A DNA stretch of 64,000 nucleotides from Methylophilaceae bacterium LSUCC0665 (lineage in GTDB: Bacteria > Pseudomonadota > Gammaproteobacteria > Burkholderiales > Methylophilaceae): assembly GCA_024919215.1 (NCBI GenBank), contig CP103437.1, positions 496,001 to 560,000 on the forward strand, given 5' to 3'. The translations under genes and the position numbers were made by a program. Positions 17,061-26,294 of the stretch are shown piece after piece. Every line of letters starts with the position of its first letter. Position 1 is the stretch's first letter. The notes under the pieces were generated by a model. That model made no database searches. It saw only the letters and a program-made list of their open reading frames with translations, and had not been told where the DNA came from.

Positions 17061-17851
17061 ATCGATGGAGTTTAGAATTATTAGACCAGGTGAAAGATAT
17101 TGCCCAAGAAGCCGGGCGCGCGATTTTTGACATTTACCAACAGGACGATGTGGGACTGCAAACCAAGGCTGATCAGAGTCCGTTGACTCAAGCCGATTTA
17201 GCTTCTAATAACCTTATCATCAAAGCTTTAAAACAACTTACCCCAGACATTCCTATCTTGAGCGAAGAAGGTCACACATTAGACGGCATGGTGGACACCT
17301 TCTGGTGTGTTGATCCCTTAGATGGCACCAAAGAGTTTATTAAAAAAAATGATGAATTCACGGTTAATATCGCCCTGATTGAACAGCATCAACCTGTCTT
17401 AGGGGTGATTCATATTCCGGTCACACATGAAACCTTTATGGCGTTACAAGGTGAGGGTGCTTTTAAGATACAAGATAATCAAACACAGAGACTCGCCAAA
17501 CAATCAGGTGAAATCCATTCGCCACCGATCTTTGCGGTGTCTCGATCTCACCTCAATGACAAAACCAAAGCCTTTATTGATCGGCATCAAGCGACAACGA
17601 GGCCTGCCGGATCGAGTTTAAAACTAACGCTGCTCGCCGAAGGAAAGGCCGACGCCTACCCTCGCTTTGGTCCAACGTCCCTTTGGGATATGGCTGCGGG
17701 TCACGTAATTCTCAAAGAAACAGGAGGCGAGATATACACATTAAATTACCAACCCTTGGTTTATAATGTGAATGAAATACTCAACCCAGATCTGATCGCG
17801 GTACGAGATAAAAATGTAAAGTTTAATGCGGAGTACAAACATGAAGCGTAA
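17057..17851 (+). CDS. cysQ: 3'(2'),5'-bisphosphate nucleotidase
   Basis: This 264-aa inositol-monophosphatase-fold protein has the metal-binding SEEGH (Glu70-Glu71) and [13 protein letters not shown] (Asp86, Asp89) motifs and a late [11 protein letters not shown] motif. CysQ hydrolyses PAP, the by-product of sulfotransferases, to AMP. The GTG start at 17057 overlaps the cysC stop in a GTGA arrangement; the longer frame from 17021 is less likely. Having cysC and cysQ adjacent allows PAPS supply and PAP removal together, as sulfotransferases require. Confidence 0.92.
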   Translation: MNRWSLELLDQVKDIAQEAGRAIFDIYQQDDVGLQTKADQSPLTQADLASNNLIIKALKQLTPDIPILSEEGHTLDGMVDTFWCVDPLDGTKEFIKKNDEFTVNIALIEQHQPVLGVIHIPVTHETFMALQGEGAFKIQDNQTQRLAKQSGEIHSPPIFAVSRSHLNDKTKAFIDRHQATTRPAGSSLKLTLLAEGKADAYPRFGPTSLWDMAAGHVILKETGGEIYTLNYQPLVYNVNEILNPDLIAVRDKNVKFNAEYKHEA

Positions 17852-18713
17852 GGGTATTATTTTAGCTGGAGGTTCAGGTACGAGGCTGTATCCGGTGACG
17901 CAAACCATCTCCAAGCAACTCCTCCCGGTCTATGACAAGCCGATGATCTACTACCCACTCACCACCCTCATGCTTGGTGGCATGAGGGATATCTTGATCA
18001 TTTCCACACCCGAAGACACACCCCGATTTGAATCCTTATTGGGTGACGGGTCACAATGGGGTGTGAATTTTGAATATAAGGTGCAACCCAGTCCGGACGG
18101 TTTGGCGCAGGCGTTTCTATTAGGAGAAGAATTTATTGGTGACGATCCGTCGGCGTTAATATTGGGTGACAATATTTTTTATGGTCACGACCTTCAAGAA
18201 TTACTCCGATCGGCGGATCAACGAGAAGTGGGTGCAACCGTATTTGCCTACCACGTGCATGACCCAGAACGCTATGGCGTGGCTGAGTTTGATGACAATA
18301 ATCAAGTGATGTCTTTAGAAGAAAAACCTGCTCAACCCAAATCAAACTTCGCGGTGACGGGGCTTTATTTTTATGACGAGCAGGTGGTTGACTTAGCCAA
18401 GAGCCTCAAGCCTTCACCACGCGGCGAGTTGGAAATTACCGACCTGAATAAGCTCTATCTCGCTCAAAAAAGTTTGAGTGTCGAGATCATGGACCGAGGC
18501 TATGCCTGGCTGGATACGGGAACTCATGATTCACTGCTCGATGCTGGACAATTCATATCAACAATAGAAAACCGACAAGGTTTAAAGGTGGCCTGTCCGG
18601 AAGAAGTGGTTTACCGTCAGGGTTGGATTAGCGCCTCACAATTAGAAGAGTTAGCCAAGCCGTTACTCAAGAACCAATACGGCCAGTACCTCATGAAAGT
18701 GTTATCTGAGTAA
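17841..18713 (+). CDS. rfbA: Glucose-1-phosphate thymidylyltransferase
   Basis: This 290-aa nucleotidyltransferase has the [11 protein letters not shown] loop (residues 10-20), the conserved [16 protein letters not shown] segment and LGDNIFYGH. It makes dTDP-glucose from glucose 1-phosphate and dTTP, the entry step of the rhamnose pathway. I chose the ATG at 17841 because GGAG lies 7 bases upstream and the product then has the normal RfbA length. It overlaps the end of cysQ by 11 bases. Confidence 0.95.
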   Translation: MKRKGIILAGGSGTRLYPVTQTISKQLLPVYDKPMIYYPLTTLMLGGMRDILIISTPEDTPRFESLLGDGSQWGVNFEYKVQPSPDGLAQAFLLGEEFIGDDPSALILGDNIFYGHDLQELLRSADQREVGATVFAYHVHDPERYGVAEFDDNNQVMSLEEKPAQPKSNFAVTGLYFYDEQVVDLAKSLKPSPRGELEITDLNKLYLAQKSLSVEIMDRGYAWLDTGTHDSLLDAGQFISTIENRQGLKVACPEEVVYRQGWISASQLEELAKPLLKNQYGQYLMKVLSE

Positions 18714-18716
18714 GTT

Positions 18717-19727
18717 ATGAATGAGGTCGAGTCTAAACAGTTTAACCATCCCATTTTAATTACCGGCGGTGCTGGTTTTTTAGGATCGCACATGGTCGCT
18801 CTCTGTTTAGAAAAAAAAGTCGATGTGGTGGTGATTGATAATTTGAGTAACAGTGATTTATCTAACTTACAAAAACTAGAATTACATTTTAACGTAACGA
18901 TTCCTTTTTATGAGATCGATATCCGCGATAAAGACAAATTAAAGCAATTTTTTAAAGAGTATAAATTCAGCGCGGTGATACATTTTGCGGGACTAAAGTC
19001 GGTATCGGAATCGGTAGCTAATCCAGGCCTTTACTTTGAAAATAATGTGAAAGGTTCGAAATACTTAATTGACTGCATTAAAGAGCAGGGAATTAAAAAA
19101 ACCATCTTCTCATCCAGTGCGACCGTATATGGGGACCCTCAATATTTACCTATTGACGAGACACATCCAATCCAACCTGTTAATCCTTACGGTAAAACTA
19201 AAGCTCAAGTTGAACAACTTTTTTTACAAGACGAATATTTCAACTTTGCATCAGTTAAGTTGCTACGCTACTTTAATCCTGTGGGCTCTTATAAAGGGAT
19301 CATCGGTGAAAAACCGAACGGAGTACCTAATAACCTTATGCCTTATATTTTAGGTGTGGCTCGAGGGGATTATGATCATTTGAATATTTATGGTGAGGAT
19401 TATGATACTGAAGATGGAACCGGAGTAAGGGATTATATCCATGTGATGGATTTGATTGAGGCGCATTGGGTTGCGTTAGCAGATGAAACACCTGGGTGTG
19501 AGATTTATAATGTTGGCTGTGGAAAAGGTTTTTCTGTTAAAGAGATGGTAAAAGCTTTTGAAGTTGTGAGTAAAAGAAAAATTAATTGTAGGATCAAACC
19601 GAGACGTGATGGTGATGTAGCATCAAGTTATGCTTCAGTTAAAAAAATAAGAAAAAATTTTCTTTGGACAGCAAAATTGAATATAAAAGAGATGTGTTAT
19701 GATTTATGGCAAACTAATATCAAATAG
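18717..19727 (+). CDS. galE: UDP-glucose 4-epimerase
   Basis: This 336-aa epimerase has GGAGFLG at residues 17-23, the FSSSATVYGDP catalytic-serine segment near 131-141 and Tyr158-x3-Lys162 (YGKTK). It interconverts UDP-glucose and UDP-galactose, and perhaps the N-acetyl forms. The first half of the gene still has the GC-richer codon use of the rfb genes. From about 19,200 onwards, codons become AT-rich like the downstream genes. This change inside one gene suggests a recombination joint. It starts 3 bases after rfbA. Confidence 0.93.
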   Translation: MNEVESKQFNHPILITGGAGFLGSHMVALCLEKKVDVVVIDNLSNSDLSNLQKLELHFNVTIPFYEIDIRDKDKLKQFFKEYKFSAVIHFAGLKSVSESVANPGLYFENNVKGSKYLIDCIKEQGIKKTIFSSSATVYGDPQYLPIDETHPIQPVNPYGKTKAQVEQLFLQDEYFNFASVKLLRYFNPVGSYKGIIGEKPNGVPNNLMPYILGVARGDYDHLNIYGEDYDTEDGTGVRDYIHVMDLIEAHWVALADETPGCEIYNVGCGKGFSVKEMVKAFEVVSKRKINCRIKPRRDGDVASSYASVKKIRKNFLWTAKLNIKEMCYDLWQTNIK

Positions 19728-19744
19728 TTTATTAATCTTAAATA

Positions 19745-20266
19745 ATGGCATATAAAAAACTTTCAATCCCTGAAATTATTCTTTTTGAACCAGATGTTTT
19801 TTATGATGAAAGAGGTTTTTTTTATGAATCTTATAATGAACTGAAGTTTAATGAGGTTCTTAATAATGAGGTAAGATTTGTTCAAGATAATCATTCCAAG
19901 TCGGTTAAAGGTGTGCTCCGAGGTTTGCATTATCAAACTCAACCATATGAACAGGCAAAATTAGTTCGGGTAATTTATGGTGAGATTTGGGATGTTGCTG
20001 TTGATATAAGAAAAAATTCAAAAACTTATGGATCATGGGTAGCTGAAATTTTATCTGCAAAAAATAAAAAACAGCTGTGGATTCCTGAAGGTTTTGCACA
20101 TGGTTTTTACGTCTTATCTGATGAAGCTGAAGTGGTATATAAAGTTAATCAACTTTACAGTAAGCAGCATGAAAGAGTGATTCACTGGAGCAATAACCCT
20201 TTTAAAATTGAATGGCCTATTACAAATAACCCTGTTCTTCTATCTAAGAAAGACAATAACTCATAA
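19745..20266 (+). CDS. rfbC: dTDP-4-dehydrorhamnose 3,5-epimerase
   Basis: This 173-aa cupin-fold epimerase has the RGLHYQ motif (catalytic His62, with Arg59) and IPEGFAHGFYVLS, diagnostic of RfbC. It performs the third step of dTDP-L-rhamnose synthesis. It completes the rfbB-D-A-C set but lies after galE and is AT-rich, unlike rfbB, rfbD and rfbA. It may have a different history from them. It follows galE by 17 bases. Confidence 0.94.
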   Translation: MAYKKLSIPEIILFEPDVFYDERGFFYESYNELKFNEVLNNEVRFVQDNHSKSVKGVLRGLHYQTQPYEQAKLVRVIYGEIWDVAVDIRKNSKTYGSWVAEILSAKNKKQLWIPEGFAHGFYVLSDEAEVVYKVNQLYSKQHERVIHWSNNPFKIEWPITNNPVLLSKKDNNS

Positions 20267-20371
20267 TAGTGTTAAGAGTTATTTCATAAATATAGTTAAT
20301 TATTTAATAAAAATTATTTTGTGTATTATTTTGTGTATTAGAATAAGAAACAATTATAAAATTTTTTTCTA
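20267..20371. repeat. Short intergenic gap with a tandem 12-base repeat
   Basis: Two direct copies of ATTATTTTGTGT lie at 20313-20336, followed by a third partial unit (ATTA). A weak 8-base inverted repeat (AATAACTC at 20255-20262, GAGTTATT at 20276-20283) spans the rfbC stop codon but is not followed by a T run. The gap probably holds the promoter of the downstream UDP-sugar genes. Confidence 0.5.
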
Positions 20372-21667
20372 ATGGATATAAGTACTAAAGTTATCGCTAT
20401 TGTTGGATTGGGTTATGTAGGCTTACCTCTTGCAATTGAATTTGGCAAATCCAGACGAGTTATTGGTTTTGATCTTAATAAAAAACGAATAGATGAGCTT
20501 ATGGCAGGTAACGATCGCACACTTGAGGTTTCAGAGGAAGATATAAATAATGCCAGGTTTCTTGAGTTTTCAAGCGAAACAATTTCTTTAAAAAATGCAC
20601 AAATATATATTGTTACAGTACCTACACCAATTGATATTGTTAATCGCCCTGATTTGACACCGCTTATTAATGCTAGTGAAACAATTGCAAAAGTTCTTAA
20701 AAAAAATGATATCGTCATTTATGAATCAACAGTATACCCGGGATGTACCGAGGAGGTTTGTGTACCCATTCTTGAAAAATTTTCTAATTTAAAGTTTAAC
20801 CATGATTTTTATTGCGGGTATAGCCCTGAGAGAATTAATCCAGGCGACAAGATCAATACATTAACTAAAGTGACAAAAATCACCAGTGGATCTACATCGG
20901 AGGCAGCTGATGCTATTGATTCCCTCTACTCATCAATTATCGAAGCTGGCACTCACAAATCTTCCAGTATTAAAGTAGCAGAAGCTGCAAAGGTAATTGA
21001 AAATACTCAACGAGATCTTAATATAGCCCTTATAAATGAATGCTCTGTTTTGTTTGATCGTTTGAATATTGATACAATTGAAGTTCTTGAAGCCGCTGGC
21101 ACAAAATGGAATTTTTTACCGTTTCGACCTGGAATGGTTGGAGGCCATTGTATAGGTGTAGATCCTTATTATTTGACACATAAAGCTGAACAAGTTGGTT
21201 ATCACCCACAAATTATTACATCTGGACGACGAATGAACGATAACATGCCCAGATATGGAGCTAGAAATGTAATAAGACTTATGCTTAATAATGGTATTGA
21301 TGTATCCAATAGTAAGGTAGGTGTTATGGGAGTTACATTTAAGGAAGATTGCCCTGATATACGCAATAGTAAGGTATTTGATCTTATTAAAGAGCTAAAT
21401 TTTTGGGGTGTGAATGTTGTAGCGACTGATCCTTATGCAGATCATAAAGAAGTTATGCAAGAATTTGGAATAGAGCTTTCTTCGCTTAGTGATCTATCAT
21501 CATTGGATGCACTGGTGGTTGCAGTGAGTCATAAAGCTTATAGAAAAATAGATCTTAAAGTAATAAGAGAGAAATTTAAATCTGATAAACCTGTGTTAGC
21601 TGATTTGAAAGCAATTTATGACAAAAATGAAGCCTCTAAATTAGGTATGACTGTATTTAGATTTTAA
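20372..21667 (+). CDS. UDP-N-acetyl-hexosamine 6-dehydrogenase (WbpO/TviB-WbpA family)
   Basis: This 431-aa nucleotide-sugar dehydrogenase has the NAD loop GLGYVGLP (residues 12-19), catalytic Cys260 in GGHCIGVDPYYL and a C-terminal GVTFKEDCPDIRNSK motif. It oxidises UDP-GlcNAc or UDP-GalNAc twice to the uronic acid. The sequence style resembles the TviB/WbpO branch, but the three downstream genes match the WbpB/WbpD/WbpE pathway that starts from UDP-GlcNAcA. So UDP-GlcNAc is the likely substrate. Confidence 0.88.
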   Translation: MDISTKVIAIVGLGYVGLPLAIEFGKSRRVIGFDLNKKRIDELMAGNDRTLEVSEEDINNARFLEFSSETISLKNAQIYIVTVPTPIDIVNRPDLTPLINASETIAKVLKKNDIVIYESTVYPGCTEEVCVPILEKFSNLKFNHDFYCGYSPERINPGDKINTLTKVTKITSGSTSEAADAIDSLYSSIIEAGTHKSSSIKVAEAAKVIENTQRDLNIALINECSVLFDRLNIDTIEVLEAAGTKWNFLPFRPGMVGGHCIGVDPYYLTHKAEQVGYHPQIITSGRRMNDNMPRYGARNVIRLMLNNGIDVSNSKVGVMGVTFKEDCPDIRNSKVFDLIKELNFWGVNVVATDPYADHKEVMQEFGIELSSLSDLSSLDALVVAVSHKAYRKIDLKVIREKFKSDKPVLADLKAIYDKNEASKLGMTVFRF

Positions 21668-21689
21668 ATAAATTAAATTAGGATTATTT

Positions 21690-22751
21690 ATGCACTACTA
21701 CCCAAAACCAATTTTAGATCGAAAAATTCGTTTTGCAGTCGTTGGTTGTGGTCGAATCGCACAAAATCATTTTGCCGCAATAAAACATCACTCTAAAAAT
21801 GCAGAACTTGTTGGAGTTTGCGATATTGATCCTTCTGTTCTTTCTGAAGCAGCAAGTTCCACTAATGCAAAGCCATTTACATCTTTATCAGACATGTTAA
21901 AAAATTGTGATGCTGATGTCTATGTTCTCACAACACCCTCTGGACTTCATTCTGACCAGGCAATTTTGATAGCTAAATCTGGAAAGAGTGTGGTTACTGA
22001 AAAACCTATGGCAACTAAGTGGGAAGATGCTAAAAAGATGGTTGAGGTATGTGATGAATATGCAGTTCGATTATTTGTTGTTAAACAAAATCGACGTAAT
22101 CCCACCTTGCAGTTACTAAAGAGAGCATTAGAAAAGAAGCGTTTTGGGAAAATATATATGGTTAACCTAAATGTTTTTTGGACCCGCCCTCAATCATACT
22201 ATGATCAGGGTGGTTGGCGAGGAAAATGGGAGTTTGATGGGGGCGCATTTATGAATCAGGCAAGCCATTACATAGATTTAGTTCAATGGCTTATAGGACC
22301 TCTTGAAAGCCTCCAAGCTTATACAGCTACATTGGCGAGAAATATTGATGCTGAGGATACAGGCGTGATAAGTCTTAAATGGCGAAGTGGTTCATTAGGA
22401 TCAATGAATGTAACTATGCTTACATATCCAAAAAATCTTGAGGGAAGTATAACTATTTTAGGAGAAAAGGGCACAGTCAAGATTGGCGGTGTAGCTGTTA
22501 ATGAAATTCAGCACTGGGAGTTCGATGATTTTGATCCCGATGATGATAAAATTAATGAAGTAAGTTATGAGACCAGTTCAATCTATGGATTTGGCCACCC
22601 ACTTTATTATGAGAATGTAATAAATGTAATGCGAGGTGATGCGAAGCCTGAAACAGATGGCCGTGAGGGACTTAAGTCATTAGAGGTAATTATTGCAACT
22701 TATTTATCGGCTCGTGACGGACGTATGATTTCATTTCCATTAGATTTTTAA
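21690..22751 (+). CDS. wbpB: UDP-N-acetylglucosaminuronate 3-dehydrogenase (WbpB-like)
   Basis: This 353-aa Gfo/Idh/MocA oxidoreductase has the NAD loop [10 protein letters not shown] (residues 18-27) and the EKP motif at 104-106. [25 protein letters not shown] segment carries the catalytic-site histidine. By order with the acyltransferase and aminotransferase that follow, it should oxidise C3 of UDP-GlcNAcA to a 3-keto sugar. It starts 22 bases after the dehydrogenase with a GGA-type ribosome binding site. Confidence 0.85.
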   Translation: MHYYPKPILDRKIRFAVVGCGRIAQNHFAAIKHHSKNAELVGVCDIDPSVLSEAASSTNAKPFTSLSDMLKNCDADVYVLTTPSGLHSDQAILIAKSGKSVVTEKPMATKWEDAKKMVEVCDEYAVRLFVVKQNRRNPTLQLLKRALEKKRFGKIYMVNLNVFWTRPQSYYDQGGWRGKWEFDGGAFMNQASHYIDLVQWLIGPLESLQAYTATLARNIDAEDTGVISLKWRSGSLGSMNVTMLTYPKNLEGSITILGEKGTVKIGGVAVNEIQHWEFDDFDPDDDKINEVSYETSSIYGFGHPLYYENVINVMRGDAKPETDGREGLKSLEVIIATYLSARDGRMISFPLDF

Positions 22752-22752
22752 A

Positions 22753-23331
22753 ATGACGACTACTATTCACTATTCCGCAATTGTTGATGAGGGTGCACAG
22801 ATTGGTGAGGATAGCCATGTATGGCACTTTACTCATGTATGTGGTGGAGCAAAAATTGGAAAAAAATGTAAACTCGGGCAAAATGTTTTTGTAGGTAATG
22901 AAGTTATTATTGGTAATAACGTTAAAATACAAAATAATGTCTCTATTTACGATGCTGTAACGATAGAAGATGATGTTTTTTGTGGACCAAGTATGGTGTT
23001 TACTAACGTAAACAATCCACGTTCTGAGGTAAACCGTAAAAAGGAATACCTTAAAACATTGATTAAACGCGGAGCGACCTTAGGTGCAAATTCAACGATT
23101 ATTTGTGGCTCTACGATTGGTGAATATGCTTTTATAGGTGCAGGCGCATTAGTTAATAAAGATGTGCTTGATTATGCACTTATGGTTGGAGTTCCAGCAA
23201 AACATATTGGTTGGATGAGTCGATTTGGAGAGCGTTTGGATCTTCCATTAAAAGGTAATGGAGAGGCAATTTGCCCCAAAACAAAAGAAAAATACTTATT
23301 GTTTGATGGCAAATGTACTATTGTTAATTAA
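22753..23331 (+). CDS. wbpD: UDP-sugar N-acetyltransferase, left-handed beta-helix (WbpD-like)
   Basis: The 192-aa protein consists of hexapeptide repeats (for example [26 protein letters not shown] and [13 protein letters not shown]), which form a left-handed beta-helix trimer. The motif [10 protein letters not shown] near residues 77-86 is typical of WbpD and related 3-N-acetyltransferases. It should acetylate the 3-amino group made by the next gene product, using acetyl-CoA. It begins 1 base after the wbpB stop. Confidence 0.88.
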   Translation: MTTTIHYSAIVDEGAQIGEDSHVWHFTHVCGGAKIGKKCKLGQNVFVGNEVIIGNNVKIQNNVSIYDAVTIEDDVFCGPSMVFTNVNNPRSEVNRKKEYLKTLIKRGATLGANSTIICGSTIGEYAFIGAGALVNKDVLDYALMVGVPAKHIGWMSRFGERLDLPLKGNGEAICPKTKEKYLLFDGKCTIVN

Positions 23332-23347
23332 ATTATAAAATATCTAT

Positions 23348-24448
23348 ATGGAATTTATAGACTTAAAAGCTCAATACAATCAACTTAAAGTTAAGATCAA
23401 CCAACGAATTCAGAGGGTATTAGATCACGGTCAATATATAATGGGTCCTGAGGTTAGGGAGCTGGAAGATAAGTTATCAGACTTCACTGGGGCTAAACAT
23501 TGTATTTCCGTTTCTTCTGGAACAGAAGCTCTTCTAATTTCATTAATGTCTATCGGTATTAAACCTGGCGACGAAGTAATTACGACATCATTTTCATTTA
23601 TTGCAACAGCAGAAGTAATTGTTCTTCTTGGAGCTAAACCTGTGTTTGTTGATATTCAATCAGATACATGCAATATCAATGCTTCATTAATTGAAAGTAA
23701 GATTACTGAAAAAACAAAGGCAATAATACCAGTCTCTCTCTATGGTCAATCATCAGATATGGATGAAATTAATGATATTGCTTTAAGGCATGGGCTTGTT
23801 GTAATTGAGGATGCTGCTCAAAGTTTTGGTGCAATTTACAAAGGGAAGAAAAGTTGTAATCTATCCAGTATTGGATGTACAAGCTTTTTCCCCAGCAAAC
23901 CTCTTGGTTGCTACGGAGATGGTGGTGCGATTTTTACTAGCGATGATTTTCTTGCTGAGACGATGCGTGAGATTCGTGTTCATGGTCAATCAGGTCGTTA
24001 TAATCATACAAAAGTCGGCGTAGGTGGTCGAATGGATACTATTCAATGTGCAATTTTATTGGCAAAATTAGAACAGTTTGATTGGGAAATTGAACAGCGG
24101 CAGAAAATTGGCTCTAGATATAACAAACTTTTGTCTGACAGATTTGAAGTAATTAAACAACGCGCAGATCGAACAAGCGTATTTGCTCAATTTACTATTT
24201 TTGTAAACAATCGCGAAACAATACAAAAAAAACTTAAAGCCCAGGGAATTCCTACAGCTGTTCATTATCCAGTTCCGATACATATGCAACCAGCCTATCA
24301 ATCATTTTGCTGCCCGGATTGTTGTCCAGAATCTATCAAATTAGCTGATAGGGTAATGAGCTTACCAATGTACCCTAACTTAAGCGCTAAGGATCAAAAT
24401 GATATTATAAATGTCTTATGTGATGATGCTTTTTGTGAGCTCCAGTGA
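23348..24448 (+). CDS. wbpE: UDP-3-keto-sugar aminotransferase (WbpE-like, DegT family)
   Basis: This 366-aa PLP aminotransferase has SSGTEAL for cofactor phosphate binding (residues 56-62), EDAAQSFGA and the Schiff-base Lys184 in FFPSKPLGCYGDGG. It should transfer an amino group to C3 of UDP-3-keto-GlcNAcA. Together with the previous three genes it makes UDP-2,3-diacetamido-2,3-dideoxy-glucuronic acid. A WbpI-type C2 epimerase to convert this to the manno form was not found here. Confidence 0.88.
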   Translation: MEFIDLKAQYNQLKVKINQRIQRVLDHGQYIMGPEVRELEDKLSDFTGAKHCISVSSGTEALLISLMSIGIKPGDEVITTSFSFIATAEVIVLLGAKPVFVDIQSDTCNINASLIESKITEKTKAIIPVSLYGQSSDMDEINDIALRHGLVVIEDAAQSFGAIYKGKKSCNLSSIGCTSFFPSKPLGCYGDGGAIFTSDDFLAETMREIRVHGQSGRYNHTKVGVGGRMDTIQCAILLAKLEQFDWEIEQRQKIGSRYNKLLSDRFEVIKQRADRTSVFAQFTIFVNNRETIQKKLKAQGIPTAVHYPVPIHMQPAYQSFCCPDCCPESIKLADRVMSLPMYPNLSAKDQNDIINVLCDDAFCELQ

Positions 24449-24475
24449 TTTACTTTTAAATCTTATTAACAAAAT

Positions 24476-25945
24476 ATGATTAAGCATTTATCTTTATCAC
24501 ATTATCTTCTGATGCTTTTGTTAGCAACAGTTTGGATATTATTTCAGTCAAGATTTGAAATATCAGCTGATAGCACTTTATATATAAATCAAGCACATTT
24601 ATTTTCTATTAATGAGGTTAGGTCAGCTATTGATTTATATAACTGGCCTTTTTATTCATATTCAATATCATTTATTCATAGATTACTGTCTTTATCTATT
24701 ATTGATTCGGCTCGAGTGATCAATGCTTTTTTCTTTTTAATTTCATGTCTCTATTTCTTGAAGATTTTATTAATTATTACAGAAAGAGATAAGGTAATTT
24801 TCTCTGGTTTTATTATAATTATTACTTCAATACCATTGATGGATGATTATTTATCCATGATGTTAAGGGATTGTGGATCATGGGCTGGTTTTCTCGCTGG
24901 GATTTATTATTTTATGAGATGGGTAAAGCACAATTTATTGATTGATTGTGGTTTATGGCAGCTGTGTTTCTTAATTGGGTTTTTATTTAGAATTGAATTA
25001 TTTATCTTTTTGATTATTCTGCCATTTGTCAGTGTTTACATAATCAAAGACTCCTTAAAAAGTTATGTTGTTTTACTTTATAGTTATAGTCTATTAATAA
25101 TTCTTCTTTTGACCTCTATAATTTTTTATTTCGGTAATTTTTTACCAGATATATCATTTAATTCTCCACTTGTAAGATTTCAACAGCTTTTATCTAAACC
25201 TTTAGTAACATTAAATGAACTTTTTAAGCCTCTTCCAATTTACACAGATAATTTTGATTTAAAAATTCAGCTTGAGGATTACTCAGTTGCGGTGAAGTAT
25301 TCTATTTTATCCACTATTATTATTTTAAGCTGGCTATCGACGATAAAAATTTTTCACCTTTTAACAGGCTTAATTGCTCTCAAATTTTCTTTGATTTTAT
25401 CAAAGTTTAATTTGACTCTCTTGATAATTTTAATCATATCTTTTTTAATTCCAACATTTTTTGAATTTACCTCTTTTGATGTGTCTGGAAGATACTGGAT
25501 ATTTAGCATTTGGGTTTTTTATATTTACAGTGCTATTGGTCTTGATTATTGTTTTAATAATATTGATAAATATGGTTTTAAAAAAGGAAAATTGTTGTTG
25601 TTTTTTTTGTGGGCGACAATCATAATTTATATGGCGACAGTTTTGTTTGATTCTTCAATTAAATCATATTCACAATCTATATTATGGGTCAGATCTAATG
25701 GAATACATGTAAATGAAATATATACAAACGATTTACGTATTAATGCATTTATTAAAGGCCAAAATTACCCATATAAAGAAAAAGATATTAAATATCTTGT
25801 CATAAATAATGTTTCACATCATGAGTATTTAAGTTCAAGAGAATATCAAAATTTTCTTAATACAAAAAATTTAAAGTTGTTAAAAAAAATTCCTAATGAC
25901 AGTAAACCTGACTTTAGTATATTTGTTCTTGAGGATAAACCTTGA
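24476..25945 (+). CDS. Polytopic membrane protein, GT-C / PMT-like
   Basis: The 489-aa protein has about 11 membrane helices. After the first helix comes a loop with ADSTLYINQAHLFS and ...LYNWPFYSYS. That resembles the acidic first periplasmic loop and following WPFYS pattern of lipid-sugar-dependent GT-C transferases (PMT/ArnT-like). The C-terminus (from about 415) is a soluble tail. It could transfer a sugar from polyprenyl-phosphate in the periplasm. A Wzy polymerase is an alternative, because none else is seen in this cluster. The family call is tentative. Confidence 0.5.
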   Translation: MIKHLSLSHYLLMLLLATVWILFQSRFEISADSTLYINQAHLFSINEVRSAIDLYNWPFYSYSISFIHRLLSLSIIDSARVINAFFFLISCLYFLKILLIITERDKVIFSGFIIIITSIPLMDDYLSMMLRDCGSWAGFLAGIYYFMRWVKHNLLIDCGLWQLCFLIGFLFRIELFIFLIILPFVSVYIIKDSLKSYVVLLYSYSLLIILLLTSIIFYFGNFLPDISFNSPLVRFQQLLSKPLVTLNELFKPLPIYTDNFDLKIQLEDYSVAVKYSILSTIIILSWLSTIKIFHLLTGLIALKFSLILSKFNLTLLIILIISFLIPTFFEFTSFDVSGRYWIFSIWVFYIYSAIGLDYCFNNIDKYGFKKGKLLLFFLWATIIIYMATVLFDSSIKSYSQSILWVRSNGIHVNEIYTNDLRINAFIKGQNYPYKEKDIKYLVINNVSHHEYLSSREYQNFLNTKNLKLLKKIPNDSKPDFSIFVLEDKP

Positions 25946-26294
25946 TATTTTTTTTGCAAAAGATTATTTTCTTTTTATAACCATCATATTCTATAAATAG
26001 TTATGTTTGGCTAATTATAAAAATGTAAATTGTTTATATTGATAATCATCACAAGAACAAGACTTATTGTAAATAATATATTTTTAATTCTAACCTTTTA
26101 ATTTTTTGGTCTTAGATCGCAAAAACAATTATGTATAATTTTTCGCTAAGTAATATTAAGCTTTAAGAATTAGAATAATAATCAAAATTTGATTTAAATA
26201 GATTTATTTGCTTAATAATTATATTTATTATGTTTAATATTTATTTAAAATTTTTATGTTATATTTAAACATAATAAACATTTTTTAAGCATCA
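25946..26294. other. 349-base non-coding gap inside the glycan cluster
   Basis: This gap is nearly all A and T and has no credible reading frame. Its notable content is a perfect 14-base inverted repeat described separately at 26224-26278. It separates the membrane-protein gene from the split glycosyltransferase and probably contains a promoter, which I cannot place. Confidence 0.5.
26224..26278. repeat. Perfect 14-base inverted repeat upstream of split GT gene
   Basis: TTTATTATGTTTAA at 26224-26237 is exactly complementary to TTAAACATAATAAA at 26265-26278, with 27 bases between. A run of six T residues follows at 26281-26286. It could be an AT-only terminator for the upstream genes, an operator, or an mRNA leader structure for the gene that starts at 26295. 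Confidence 0.55.

Noticed and set aside
20255-20283. 8-base inverted repeat over the rfbC stop codon as an intrinsic terminator
   Set aside because: The stem is AT-rich and is not followed by a run of T, so it does not meet the usual terminator pattern.
20313-20336. Two 12-base direct repeats as the beginning of a CRISPR array
   Set aside because: The units touch without spacers and there are only two; no other repeat-spacer structure or cas gene is present in the window.
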